Positions 5,850 to 13,802 of a stretch of DNA of 14,515 bases are shown piece by piece. A program made the position numbers and the translations under genes. The notes below the pieces were generated by a model. It searched no databases, had not been told where the DNA came from, and worked only from the letters and a program-made list of their open reading frames with translations. The stretch comes from an uncultured Collinsella sp. (GTDB lineage: Bacteria; Actinomycetota; Coriobacteriia; Coriobacteriales; Coriobacteriaceae): contig CAUAGV010000025.1 in NCBI GenBank assembly GCA_958428675.1, positions 1-14,515 on the forward strand, read 5' to 3'. The stretch's first letter is position 1. Each line of letters starts with the position of its first letter.

Positions 5850-7359
5850 GGTAGTCCCTTCGTACACGCGGTCCCTGGCCGTCGGTACGCAGACGCGCCG
5901 ACGGGTCTGAGTTCAAATCGATTCGATTATATCCGCCGCCCGCATTGCGAGGAGTGGGGCGCTGAGGACGACCTTGCGGCGCCGTTCGCTGACGCGGGCG
6001 GGCTGCGGGGTCGGTCGCAGAGCCATCCAGGACGGTAAAACCGTTACGCGAAGATCGCTCGCCGCGCACGTGGGGCACGCCGGCGGTACTCTCATCCATA
6101 ACGGCAAAGCTCTCACGGCGGCGGTCATACTCATCGCGGCGGGCGCTCTCGTACGAAACGCGCAGGATCAACCCGGCAAGCATGAGCGACACAATAATCG
6201 ACGAACCGCCGTAGCTAATAAACGGCAACGGTTTGCCCGTCATGGGAAACACGTTGAGGATGCCCAGCGCGTTAATCAAAAACTGCACTGCGAGAATGAC
6301 CGCGGAGCCAGACGCCATGAGCGCGCCCCGACGATCGGTCGCCTGCTCGGCAATGCGAAACGCCGAGTAGATCAGCATCGCAAACACCAAGAAGAACAGC
6401 ACGGTTCCGACAAAACCGACTTCCTCGCCAATGATGGCCAAGATGTAGTCGTTGTGTGCCTCGGGCAGATACGAGTACTTCATGGTTGAGTTGCCGATGC
6501 CACGGCCGAACAGACCGCCCGAGGCAAAGGCCATGATGGCAAGCGTGGCCTGATAGCCGTCACCATACTCGTCGGCCCAAGGGTTCAAGGCAACCTGAAT
6601 ACGCACCATACGGTATGGCTCTACGACAAGCGCAATCACGATCACGAGAATGCCGAAGATTAGCACGCCGATGATAAATCTGGGGTCGAGACCCGCAAAC
6701 AACGCCATGCACATGAGGGTCAACAGGATGATCAGGACAGTACCGAAATCGGGCTGGATAAAGATCAGAAAGAGCGAAATGCCCAGGTAGATGCCCATCT
6801 TGCGAAGGAATTCGTTGATGTTGCCACCGGGCGAAAAGAAGCGATCAAGCATGATGGCCGAATACGCAATGGCAAATGGCTTTAAAAACTCGGAAGGCTG
6901 GAACTGAATACCGGCGATGTTGAGCCAGCGCGTGGCGCCGCGGCTGCCGCTGCCCACCAAGAACACCAGAAGCAGTAGCCCTATCATGCCGATAAGGAAG
7001 ATCCTGAGCACATCCTCCCCAAACCAGCTGTCCGGCAAAACGCGCACGATGGCAATCAGCGCCAGAACACCGACCACGGCAAACGCGGCCTGTCGACCCA
7101 GAAAAAACGTCGCCGAGCCATTCTCGTGCAGCGCCTCGACCGAAGACGCCGAGTACACCATCAGCAGGCCAAAGCATACCAAGGTAAACAAGCAGGCCAT
7201 GAATATCAAACGGGGACGCATGATACGGGCGGGAACGCCGGCAATATAGCGTTCGCTAAACGACTGCCCGCCGCGGCCGGAACGCGGTGTGGTGCGACGT
7301 GAGGAAGCACGGTCCGAGTCGGGCCTCCTCATACCTTGTCGGGGGCTCTCCTCTCTCAC
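5839..7359 (-). CDS. ftsW: Peptidoglycan glycosyltransferase FtsW (SEDS family)
   Basis: FtsW is the SEDS polymerase that links lipid II into septal glycan strands together with its partner transpeptidase FtsI. The product is 506 residues, with multiple hydrophobic segments between about 50 and 402. Family signatures include GSGSRGATRWLNI (136-148) with FQPSEFLK (153-160), QPDFGT (202-207), and YQATLAIMAFASGGLFGRGI (269-288). AHNDYILAIIGEE (301-313) contains the Asp (D304) that aligns with the catalytic Asp of SEDS proteins. PFISYGGSS is at 379-387. The basic N-tail (1-48) and the long Arg-rich C-tail (about 404-506) look disordered. The start is a GTG with AGGGG five bases upstream, and that site overlaps the murD stop codon. 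An ATG ten codons in has no good site. The SEDS relative RodA is the alternative; the dcw setting favours FtsW. Confidence 0.94.
   Translation of the reverse strand: MREESPRQGMRRPDSDRASSRRTTPRSGRGGQSFSERYIAGVPARIMRPRLIFMACLFTLVCFGLLMVYSASSVEALHENGSATFFLGRQAAFAVVGVLALIAIVRVLPDSWFGEDVLRIFLIGMIGLLLLVFLVGSGSRGATRWLNIAGIQFQPSEFLKPFAIAYSAIMLDRFFSPGGNINEFLRKMGIYLGISLFLIFIQPDFGTVLIILLTLMCMALFAGLDPRFIIGVLIFGILVIVIALVVEPYRMVRIQVALNPWADEYGDGYQATLAIMAFASGGLFGRGIGNSTMKYSYLPEAHNDYILAIIGEEVGFVGTVLFFLVFAMLIYSAFRIAEQATDRRGALMASGSAVILAVQFLINALGILNVFPMTGKPLPFISYGGSSIIVSLMLAGLILRVSYESARRDEYDRRRESFAVMDESTAGVPHVRGERSSRNGFTVLDGSATDPAARPRQRTAPQGRPQRPTPRNAGGGYNRIDLNSDPSARLRTDGQGPRVRRDYHDR
5855..5860 (-). promoter_or_regulatory. 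murG ribosome-binding site within ftsW
   Basis: AAGGGA on the minus strand sits five bases before the ATG at 5849 and lies within the last codons of ftsW. It sets the murG start and suggests that ribosomes finishing ftsW reinitiate on murG, keeping a lipid II synthase and a lipid II polymerase translated together. Confidence 0.65.
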
Positions 7360-7367
7360 CGCAACCC

Positions 7368-8774
7368 CTATTCCATTTGTGATTTCGCTGTAGCGGCAAG
7401 CTGAGCCACGTAGTCCTTAAACACGCGGCCGCGCTCCTCATAGCCCGAGAACTCATCGAACGAAGAGCAGGCAGGAGAAAGTAAGATCACGTCACCACGG
7501 CTCGACAACGAACGGGCAACGTCCACGGCGTCGCGTAGGTCATCCGCCTGGGCGATATCCACATCGCCATCGACATCGGCCTCGTCCATAGCGGCGGTGA
7601 AGCGCTCGCGCGCATCGCCAAAGCAGACGACCGAGCGTACGTTATCCATAACAACGCGCGCGAAGTCCGTGAGCGGCGTGCCCTTATCGTGGCCGCCGAG
7701 CAGCAAGATCACGTCGTCATCGGGAAATGCCGTCAGTGCCTTCTCGACCGCATCGGTGTTGGTCGCCTTGGAATCGTTGACGTAGCGCACGCCGTCAATC
7801 TCGCCACACGGCTCCACGCGGTGCTCGAGCGGCTGGAACGAGGCCAGACCGCGGCAGACACCGTCGACATCGGCACCGACTGCCAAGGCAGCCGTAGCAG
7901 CGCACAGGGCATTGATAACATTGTGATGGCCCGAGATCTTGAGCTCGGATGTAGCGATGAGCGGGGTCTCGACGCCCTTCAGACGCACGATCATCTTGCC
8001 ATCGCGCACAAAGGCGGCATCCTCGCCCTCAGGCTCGTCAAAGGCAACCTTGCAGATGCGACGACCCGGCGTGTAGATGTACTCATCGAACTCGTGAATG
8101 CCGGCGTCTTCGACGTCGACAACCGCCAGATCGTCATCGACCATATTGTCAAACAGTTTGATCTTGGCAAGCGCATAGTTCTTATGGCTCTTATGCCAGC
8201 CCAAGTGGTCGGGAGTGATGTTGAGCAGCACCGCCACGCGGGGGTGGAGCTCGGTGGTCGTAGCAATCTGATAGCTCGAGAGCTCAGCCACAAACCACTC
8301 GTTGTGGGCTCGGCCGTCAATCTCGTTGACCGGCGGCTCGCCGATGTTGCCGACAGCAACGCTGGCCTCGCCGGCAGCCTTGAGCAGATAATCAGTCAGC
8401 GACGTGGTGGTCGTCTTGCCGTTGGTGCCCGTGATGGCAATCCAGTTATCGGGCGACAGGCGATAGGCAAACTCGGGCTCACCCATAATCTGGGCGGCAT
8501 GTTCGCGCCCGGCCTTAAAGAAGCCCGAGAACTCCGAGATGCCCGGGCACGTCACGCATACGTCATAGGCGCCCTCGACCTGTTCGGTCCCATAGACAAA
8601 CGACGCACCAGCAGCCTCAAGCGCACGCGTGGCGTCATTGGGCTCAGAGGTGCCGCCGCCATACACGGTAACGGCGCTTACGCGCTCGGGATGTGCCAGC
8701 GCCCAGCGGGCGACATCGAGACCGGATTTGCCCTGACCCAAAACGAGCAGGCTAAAGACATCAGCAAGAGGCAT
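7368..8774 (-). CDS. murD: UDP-N-acetylmuramoyl-L-alanine--D-glutamate ligase MurD
   Basis: MurD is the ATP-dependent ligase that adds D-Glu to UDP-MurNAc-L-Ala, the second amino acid of the stem peptide. The product is 468 residues, normal for the family. The N-terminal fold starts LVLGQGKSGLDVAR (10-23). The P-loop is ITGTNGKTTTTS (114-125), and the central domain has AELSSYQ (163-169) and NITPDHLGWH (185-194). K204 in YALAKIKLF aligns with the Lys that is carbamylated in E. coli MurD. The C-terminal domain shows LEHRVE (316-321), YVNDSKATNTDA (331-342), LLGGHDKG (358-365) and LLSPACSSFDEF (431-442). The SSYQ and DSKATN motifs separate it from MurC, MurE and MurF. The ATG is nine bases after the mraY stop with only a weak Shine-Dalgarno sequence, consistent with coupling. 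ftsW follows after eight bases. Confidence 0.96.
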   Translation of the reverse strand: MPLADVFSLLVLGQGKSGLDVARWALAHPERVSAVTVYGGGTSEPNDATRALEAAGASFVYGTEQVEGAYDVCVTCPGISEFSGFFKAGREHAAQIMGEPEFAYRLSPDNWIAITGTNGKTTTTSLTDYLLKAAGEASVAVGNIGEPPVNEIDGRAHNEWFVAELSSYQIATTTELHPRVAVLLNITPDHLGWHKSHKNYALAKIKLFDNMVDDDLAVVDVEDAGIHEFDEYIYTPGRRICKVAFDEPEGEDAAFVRDGKMIVRLKGVETPLIATSELKISGHHNVINALCAATAALAVGADVDGVCRGLASFQPLEHRVEPCGEIDGVRYVNDSKATNTDAVEKALTAFPDDDVILLLGGHDKGTPLTDFARVVMDNVRSVVCFGDARERFTAAMDEADVDGDVDIAQADDLRDAVDVARSLSSRGDVILLSPACSSFDEFSGYEERGRVFKDYVAQLAATAKSQME

Positions 8775-8783
8775 GAAAGACCA

Positions 8784-9803
8784 CTATCCCAACTGGAAGA
8801 ACAAAGCAAGGCCAACGGCACCAAAGGCCGCAGCGATAATCCAAAAACGGATGACGACCTTGGTCTCGGCCCAGCCCTTCTTTTCGAAATGATGATGGAT
8901 GGGCGCCATAAGGAAGACGCGCTTGTGCGTAAAGTGGAAGTAGACAACCTGAATCATTACCGACAGGGTCTCAACGATAAACAGGCCGCCGATGATGAGG
9001 GAGACGACCTCGGTGTTGGTCATGATGGACGTGCAGGCAAACGCGGCGCCCAGGGCAAGCGAGCCGGTATCGCCCATAAAGATGCTCGCCGGATAGCAGT
9101 TGAACCACAGAAAGCCCAAGCAGGCACCGGCACACGCGGTGCAGAAGATGGACAGGTTCACGTCTCCGTGCAAAAACGCCATGGCAGCCATGGCGAGCAT
9201 GGCAATCATGGAGGTGCCACCAGCAAGACCGTCAAGGCCATCGGTCAGGTTCACGGCATTAGAAAGACCGGCGATCATCAGCCAGCAAAAGACAATGTAG
9301 AGCCACGGGAACGAAAGGCCGCAGATGGTGGTCGAAAGAACACCGAGGTCAATCGTCAGGCCGCCGGGAAAACGAATCTCGGGGGCGACGCCGCACCAGT
9401 TGACGGCAAGTACCGTAAAGGTGACACAGATAATGGTTAGGCCGATCATCTTGGCATGAGGCGTCAGACCGAGCGAGCGCCCATGCGTAACGGAGGTCAG
9501 GTCGTCGATCAGGCCCAGCACGCCGGTCGCCAGCGTGGCGAGCAGCACGAGCACGAGCTCGGTGGTGAGCTTGCCCATCAGCAGGCAGGTCAGCGAGATC
9601 GCGACGAGGATGACAACACCACCCATGGTGGGCGTTCCCTGCTTAACCAAATGACGCTTGGGGCCGTCGGCACGAACCTGCTGGCCGATACCCTCGACCT
9701 TGAGCAGCTTGATCCACCACGGCATGAGCAGCAGCGCAATGGCAGCGGCGATGCCAAGCCCCAAAAAAGCCTGATACGTTGGATACGAGGGATTGCCGAA
9801 CAT
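8784..9803 (-). CDS. mraY: Phospho-N-acetylmuramoyl-pentapeptide-transferase MraY
   Basis: MraY is the polytopic membrane enzyme that transfers phospho-MurNAc-pentapeptide onto undecaprenyl phosphate to form lipid I. The product is 339 residues, with about ten hydrophobic segments spread over its length. Diagnostic motifs are present in the right order. KQGTPTMGG is at 54-62. The Asp pair LIDDLTSV is at 98-105 (D100, D101). NLTDGLDGLAGG is at 185-196 and FMGDTGSLALG at 242-252 (D245). The cytoplasmic histidine loop PIHHHFEKKGWAETKV is at 301-316. These Asp and His residues are the Mg2+ and nucleotide-binding set known for the family. The ATG lies three bases after the murF stop. The nearest Shine-Dalgarno-like run (GGAAGG) is about 13 bases away, so translation probably depends on coupling to murF. 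Confidence 0.97.
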   Translation of the reverse strand: MFGNPSYPTYQAFLGLGIAAAIALLLMPWWIKLLKVEGIGQQVRADGPKRHLVKQGTPTMGGVVILVAISLTCLLMGKLTTELVLVLLATLATGVLGLIDDLTSVTHGRSLGLTPHAKMIGLTIICVTFTVLAVNWCGVAPEIRFPGGLTIDLGVLSTTICGLSFPWLYIVFCWLMIAGLSNAVNLTDGLDGLAGGTSMIAMLAMAAMAFLHGDVNLSIFCTACAGACLGFLWFNCYPASIFMGDTGSLALGAAFACTSIMTNTEVVSLIIGGLFIVETLSVMIQVVYFHFTHKRVFLMAPIHHHFEKKGWAETKVVIRFWIIAAAFGAVGLALFFQLG

Positions 9804-9806
9804 GGG

Positions 9807-11231
9807 CTAGCACACACCTTCCACAAAGCGGTCGAGCTCAACAAAGCGGGAACCCTTGACCAGTACAACATCATGTTTTTCAAGCGCGCCGCCCATGCGG
9901 TCGAGCACCTGCTGATAATCGGAGAACACCTGGATGCGGTCCTCGTCCATGCCCATCATGCGCGCGGCATCGGCCATAAGCTGGGCCAGCTCACCACCCA
10001 CGCACGCCAGCATGTCGAGCTTCTTGGCGGCGGCATAGGCGCCCACGAGTTCATGCATGCGAGGGGCCTCATCGCCCATCTCGCCCATCTCGCCCAAGAT
10101 CGCCATGCGAGACCCCGTGCACGAAAGCGAGCACAGTAGATCGAGGCCAGCAGCCATGGATTCGGCGCTGGCGTTATAGGAATCGTCGATGACGCGGGCA
10201 CCGCTCTTGGCGCGCTTGATCTCCTGGCGATGACCGGTAATCGTGAGGCCCCTAAAGGCAGCATCGATCTGCTCGGGCGTCACGCCCAGGCGATAGGCAA
10301 CCGCGGCGGCCTTAACGGCATTTGGGACGGACTGCACGCCGGGGATGGCAAGCATGGTATCGATTGTCTCGCCCTGACCAAAATCGAGCGTAAAGACCGG
10401 ACGGCCCTCGTCATCAACTCGAACGTCGCGGGCACGGACCTCATCATCGTCCGAGACGCCGGCCAGCATCACGTCGATACCAGCAGGCTGGGCGAACGTA
10501 TCGCGAATGAACGGCGTAAAGTCGTCCTCGCCGCCCAAAACCAGCAGCGGCAAGAAGTCGCCGGCGGCGCACATACCCTGGACAATCTCGGCCTTAGCGC
10601 GGGCGATGTTCTCGCGGCTACCCAAAATGCCGATATGAGAGGTACCAATCTTGCTCACGATGGCAAGGTTGGGATTGGCGGACTGGGACAGGCGCTCGAT
10701 CTCGTGGAAATGGTTCATGCCCATCTCGAGCACCAGGACCTCGGTATCGGCCGGAGCGGAAAGCACCGTGAGCGGCATGCCGATCAGGTTATTGAAATTG
10801 CCCTTGGTGGCCCAGACACGATAGCGCTTGGCGAGCACGGCGGCGAGCACGTCCTTGGTCGTCGTCTTGCCGATAGAACCGGTAATACCAACGACCAGGC
10901 AGCCAAGCTCCAGACGGTACGTGTGCGCCAAACGCAGCAGAAACTCCTCGGGATCATCGGTCAGCAAGATGGCACAGCCCTTGTCCTGCGCCAGCGAGAC
11001 CAGCTCGGCCTCGGGCTCACGCGTCATCACGACGGCGCCGGCGCCCGACTGGACGGCACGGGAAGCAAAATCATTGCCGTCGACGTTTTCACCGGGAAAG
11101 GCGACGAAAATCGTCCCTTCCTCGACCTGGCGCGAGTCGATAACACACCCGCGGCATACCCGATCGGCTTCTCCCGTCACGGTTCGGGCCCCTGTTGCGG
11201 CCGCGAGGTTGTTGACGGCGATCTCTATCAT
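9807..11231 (-). CDS. murF: UDP-MurNAc-tripeptide--D-alanyl-D-alanine ligase MurF
   Basis: MurF is the ATP-dependent ligase that attaches D-Ala-D-Ala, the last cytoplasmic step of the pentapeptide precursor. The product is 474 residues. The N-terminal domain contains GCVIDSRQVEEGTIFVAFPGE (28-48 as a region), and the P-loop GSIGKTTTKD is at 118-127. Also visible are KGNFNNLIGMPLT (143-155), LEMGMNHFHEI (168-178), IGTSHIG (195-201), RAKAEI (211-216), HRQEI (334-338), VIDDSYNASAESM (347-359) and ILGEMGEMGD (378-387). The NFNNLIG and DDSYNA motifs mark MurF rather than MurE. The ATG has AGGGGAG five bases upstream, one of the strongest ribosome-binding sites here. A 127-base gap, where murE is usually found, separates it from ftsI. 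mraY follows after three bases. Confidence 0.96.
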   Translation of the reverse strand: MIEIAVNNLAAATGARTVTGEADRVCRGCVIDSRQVEEGTIFVAFPGENVDGNDFASRAVQSGAGAVVMTREPEAELVSLAQDKGCAILLTDDPEEFLLRLAHTYRLELGCLVVGITGSIGKTTTKDVLAAVLAKRYRVWATKGNFNNLIGMPLTVLSAPADTEVLVLEMGMNHFHEIERLSQSANPNLAIVSKIGTSHIGILGSRENIARAKAEIVQGMCAAGDFLPLLVLGGEDDFTPFIRDTFAQPAGIDVMLAGVSDDDEVRARDVRVDDEGRPVFTLDFGQGETIDTMLAIPGVQSVPNAVKAAAVAYRLGVTPEQIDAAFRGLTITGHRQEIKRAKSGARVIDDSYNASAESMAAGLDLLCSLSCTGSRMAILGEMGEMGDEAPRMHELVGAYAAAKKLDMLACVGGELAQLMADAARMMGMDEDRIQVFSDYQQVLDRMGGALEKHDVVLVKGSRFVELDRFVEGVC

Positions 11232-11358
11232 TGCAGCTCCCCTGTAAACCTAATAATGCTATCGGCGTATTGTATCCCAGCGCCGCGCATGCGTGGTGCA
11301 GGGCATGTGAACACCCCTCATATGGGACAACAAACCACGCCCCAAAGATTGTAACCCC
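11232..11358 (-). promoter_or_regulatory. ftsI-murF intergenic region, possible internal promoter
   Basis: This 127-base non-coding gap lies between ftsI and murF. On the minus strand it contains TACAAT (11274-11269; 5 of 6 match to a -10 box) about 38 bases upstream of murF. No consensus -35 is found 16-18 bases further up. Instead, one arm of a perfect 7-bp inverted repeat, GCGTGGT at 11291-11297 and ACCACGC at 11334-11340, covers the -35 position. The 36 bases between the arms hold smaller symmetric runs around CATATG and GTGTTCAC. No GC-rich stem followed by a U-run is present, so I do not call a terminator. I see no murE remnant in any frame. Confidence 0.3.
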
Positions 11359-13224
11359 CTACTTCGTGTGCGGGATACCCAGCACGTCGAGCGCGTTGGC
11401 CATAATGGACTGGAACGGCACCGCAGCGGCATCTGAGCCGCTCGGCGTTCCGTCGAGCGTGATATAGCACAGCACCTTGGGCGATTGTGCCGGCGCAAAG
11501 CCCATAAAGGACGACATGTAGTTCTCCTTGAGGTAGCCGCCGTTCTCGTCGGCTCGTTCGGCCGTACCGGTCTTACCCGCCACGTCATAGCCGTCAACCG
11601 CGCCGCCAACGCCCGTTCCCTCGGACACGACCGTCTGCATGCACGATGTCACCTGGGATGCGGCGTCCTCAGAAATCGCGCGCTCGCCTTCGCCCCAGTC
11701 CTTCTCGTCGCCTTTGCTGGACTTATAGAAGTGCGGGGTCATCATCACGCCGCCGTTGGCGATGCCGCCCACGGCACGTGCGATCTCAATCGGCGAGACG
11801 GACAGCGCCTGTCCAAAGCTCATCGATCCCAGCGTGGCGCCGTCATACTGGTCACGCTCCTTGACGATGCCCAGGCTCTCGCCCGGAAAATCGACACCGG
11901 AGCTGTGACCTATGCCCCACTTGTCCACATAGGCGGCAAAGTCGTCCGCACCGATCTTGCGCCCCACCAAGACAAAGCCCACGTTGGACGAACGGCGCAT
12001 CATCTCGCGCACATCCATGGTCATGGCATAGTCGCGCTTGTCGGCATCGGTGACGGTATCGTCACCCACCTTGATGCTCGCCGGCACCTCAAACGACGTA
12101 CTCGATCGCACGACGCCCAAGTCGAAGCCGGCGCCCGCCACGAGCGTCTTAAAGACCGAGCCGGGCTCGTAGGCGTCGGTGACCAGGCGCAAGTTCATAT
12201 CCTCGGTCTTGGCGTTTTCCAGATCGGTCTGGTCGTAAGTCGGATACGAGCAGGCTGCCAAGATCTCGCCTGTCGTAGGATCGGTGACCAGCGCCGAGCC
12301 GTTCTTGGCCTTAGTCTTCTCAACTGCCTCTGCCAGGGCATCCTCGGCCGCACGCTGGATATTGACGTCGAGCGTCGTCACGATATCAACGCCGTCGACC
12401 GCAGCCACCTTTTTATAGGCACCGCCCGCGATATAGCTGCCGTCCCTCGCGCGCTCGCGCACAAGAGAACCGTTCGTACCGGTCAGAAGCTTGTTGTATT
12501 GCTTCTCGAGACCCGTCAAGCCGTCGTTGTCTACATTCACTACACCCAGCACCTGCGATGCCAGATTGCCGTATGGATATACGCGCTTCATGGCCTGCTC
12601 AAAAAGCACGCCGGGCAGGTTCTTCTTCTCCAGCGCCGCAGCATCGTCTTCGTCCACCTGGCGCTTGATATACACCCAGGTGCCATCGGACTCGACGAGC
12701 TTGCGGCAGGTCTTTTTATCGATCCCAGTTGCCTTGACCAGCGCCGACACCGTCTTGTCAACATCCTCGACAAGCTGCGGGTTCACGGCGATGTTGCGAC
12801 ATTCGACCGACGACGCTAGCACGTTACCGTTGCGGTCGTAGATGGTGCCGCGTTTGGCATAGAGGGTCTGCGCAAGCAGGCGGCGCGCATCGGCACGCTC
12901 GCGCAGTTTATCGGCTTCGACAATTTGATAGTCGGCAAGGCGAAAGACGCCCAAGCCCAAGCCAAACCCAATGAATCCCATGACGGCTTTGCGGCGAGGC
13001 AGAGGCGCGCCTGTGAGCCATTCGGTCGACGAACTCTTGCGCGACCTGTTGTTATGCACTTGAGGGCCGCCCGAGCCGCGAAGTCGCGACGCCGGGTCGT
13101 TGCCACGGGACTGCCCGGCGTTGTAAGATTGCCGACCCGTTCCTTGATAACCAGAACGTCCCCGCGACGAGGGACGTCCAGAACCGCGGCCCCCATCGGA
13201 ACCGCGGCGATAGTCATTTGTCAT
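11359..13224 (-). CDS. ftsI: Septal penicillin-binding protein, transpeptidase FtsI (class B PBP)
   Basis: FtsI is the monofunctional D,D-transpeptidase that crosslinks septal peptidoglycan made by FtsW and is the classic beta-lactam target of division. The product is 621 residues. Residues 1-77 form a Gly/Arg/Ser-rich cytoplasmic tail, and a single membrane segment lies at about 78-96. The PBP dimerisation domain includes RGTIYDRNGNVLA (125-137). The transpeptidase domain carries all three active-site motifs: S356 in EPGSVFKT with K359, SSN at 412-414, and KTGTAE at 551-556. It ends about 65 residues after KTG, with no PASTA repeats. The ATG is 17 bases after the ftsL stop and has only a weak site. 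An in-frame TAG three codons upstream rules out a longer protein. A PBP2-like elongation enzyme is the alternative, but placement between ftsL and murF supports FtsI. Confidence 0.94.
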   Translation of the reverse strand: MTNDYRRGSDGGRGSGRPSSRGRSGYQGTGRQSYNAGQSRGNDPASRLRGSGGPQVHNNRSRKSSSTEWLTGAPLPRRKAVMGFIGFGLGLGVFRLADYQIVEADKLRERADARRLLAQTLYAKRGTIYDRNGNVLASSVECRNIAVNPQLVEDVDKTVSALVKATGIDKKTCRKLVESDGTWVYIKRQVDEDDAAALEKKNLPGVLFEQAMKRVYPYGNLASQVLGVVNVDNDGLTGLEKQYNKLLTGTNGSLVRERARDGSYIAGGAYKKVAAVDGVDIVTTLDVNIQRAAEDALAEAVEKTKAKNGSALVTDPTTGEILAACSYPTYDQTDLENAKTEDMNLRLVTDAYEPGSVFKTLVAGAGFDLGVVRSSTSFEVPASIKVGDDTVTDADKRDYAMTMDVREMMRRSSNVGFVLVGRKIGADDFAAYVDKWGIGHSSGVDFPGESLGIVKERDQYDGATLGSMSFGQALSVSPIEIARAVGGIANGGVMMTPHFYKSSKGDEKDWGEGERAISEDAASQVTSCMQTVVSEGTGVGGAVDGYDVAGKTGTAERADENGGYLKENYMSSFMGFAPAQSPKVLCYITLDGTPSGSDAAAVPFQSIMANALDVLGIPHTK

Positions 13225-13241
13225 ACTCAGCTACCGTCTTG

Positions 13242-13712
13242 CTACTGAGCGGTCGCGGTCGCGTTGGCGCCCGCGGCTGCATCCTGCGAAAAGTCAAGTG
13301 TAACGCTCTCGCTGGGCTCCACCATGCCATAAGCGCCCGCAAGGTCGCGAATGCGCGTGTCGGCGCCATAGACCGAATGCATGACCTCCAGGTCGGAGCT
13401 CTCATCGGTCGCCTTTTCGAGCGTGTTGGTAAGCTCGGCGTTGCTGTTGAGCACCTGGGCCGTAACGCCGGCGAGCGCCACGCGGGCGACGCCGATCGTC
13501 ATGAAGATAGCCGCAATGATGCAAAACGTTTTAAGAACGCTCATGAAAACCGGGCTTACCGCCTGGTTTGCCTGACGGCCCGCGCCCGTGTAGACATCAA
13601 AGCGCGGCGTGCGCTGCTCACGGGGAGCAACGGGGGCCTGCGGCGTCTCACGATAGGCGGGCATGGCGTTCATATCATAGGCGAGTGCTGCGCTTGAAGT
13701 GTTGTAGCCCAT
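13242..13712 (-). CDS. ftsL: FtsL-like cell division protein
   Basis: This is a small bitopic membrane protein of 156 residues in the position normally held by ftsL, between rsmH and ftsI. It has a hydrophilic Pro/Arg/Gln-containing N-tail (1-56) and one hydrophobic segment at about 58-82. A region with heptad-like spacing at about 84-115 looks like a short coiled coil. RIRDLAGAYGMVEPSESV (120-137) resembles the conserved end of FtsL/DivIC-family proteins, and an Ala-rich tail closes it. FtsL pairs with FtsB/DivIC and FtsQ to activate FtsW-FtsI. Primary sequence is poorly conserved in this family, so the name rests on topology, the LAxxYGMVEP motif and synteny. The ATG at 13712 has GGGAGG nine bases upstream. 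ftsI follows after 17 bases. Confidence 0.82.
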   Translation of the reverse strand: MGYNTSSAALAYDMNAMPAYRETPQAPVAPREQRTPRFDVYTGAGRQANQAVSPVFMSVLKTFCIIAAIFMTIGVARVALAGVTAQVLNSNAELTNTLEKATDESSDLEVMHSVYGADTRIRDLAGAYGMVEPSESVTLDFSQDAAAGANATATAQ

Positions 13713-13802
13713 GATATGCCGCCTCCCATCCCGAGTACGTTGGTAGTGTGTTTAAGCTTCGTTTATGGTGCGAGCGGGAGGTCCAATATCGCGCGGTCGC
13801 GC
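13713..13802 (-). other. rsmH-ftsL intergenic gap
   Basis: This 90-base spacer contains the ftsL ribosome-binding site (GGGAGG, 13727-13722) and a short GC-rich inverted repeat, GCGC-GGTC-GCGC at 13791-13802, next to the rsmH stop. No U-run follows the repeat, so it is not a convincing terminator. A short AT-rich run near 13753-13765 has no properly spaced -35 partner. Read-through from rsmH into ftsL is the simplest reading. Confidence 0.4.

Noticed and set aside
5850..5867. A six-codon N-terminal extension of MurG from the GTG at 5867.
   Set aside because: AAGGGA sits inside the extension, five bases before the ATG at 5849, which also gives the usual MurG N-terminus.
7689..9440. A 583-codon open frame on the plus strand, opposite murD and mraY.
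   Set aside because: It runs in exact codon register antisense to murD and across the short gap into mraY, both of which have full conserved motifs. In this register antisense stops arise only where the sense gene uses TTA, CTA or TCA, which are rare in GC-rich genes. Long antisense frames are therefore expected.
10230..12819. Plus-strand frames of 374 codons (10230-11354) and 444 codons (11485-12819) opposite murF and ftsI.
   Set aside because: Both are in exact antisense register with the annotated genes, have no recognisable motifs, and lie over proteins with complete catalytic motifs.
13791..13802. GCGC-GGTC-GCGC inverted repeat after rsmH as a transcription terminator.
   Set aside because: The stem is only four base pairs and no U-run follows on the minus strand. 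A terminator inside the rsmH-ftsL junction would also contradict the operon layout.
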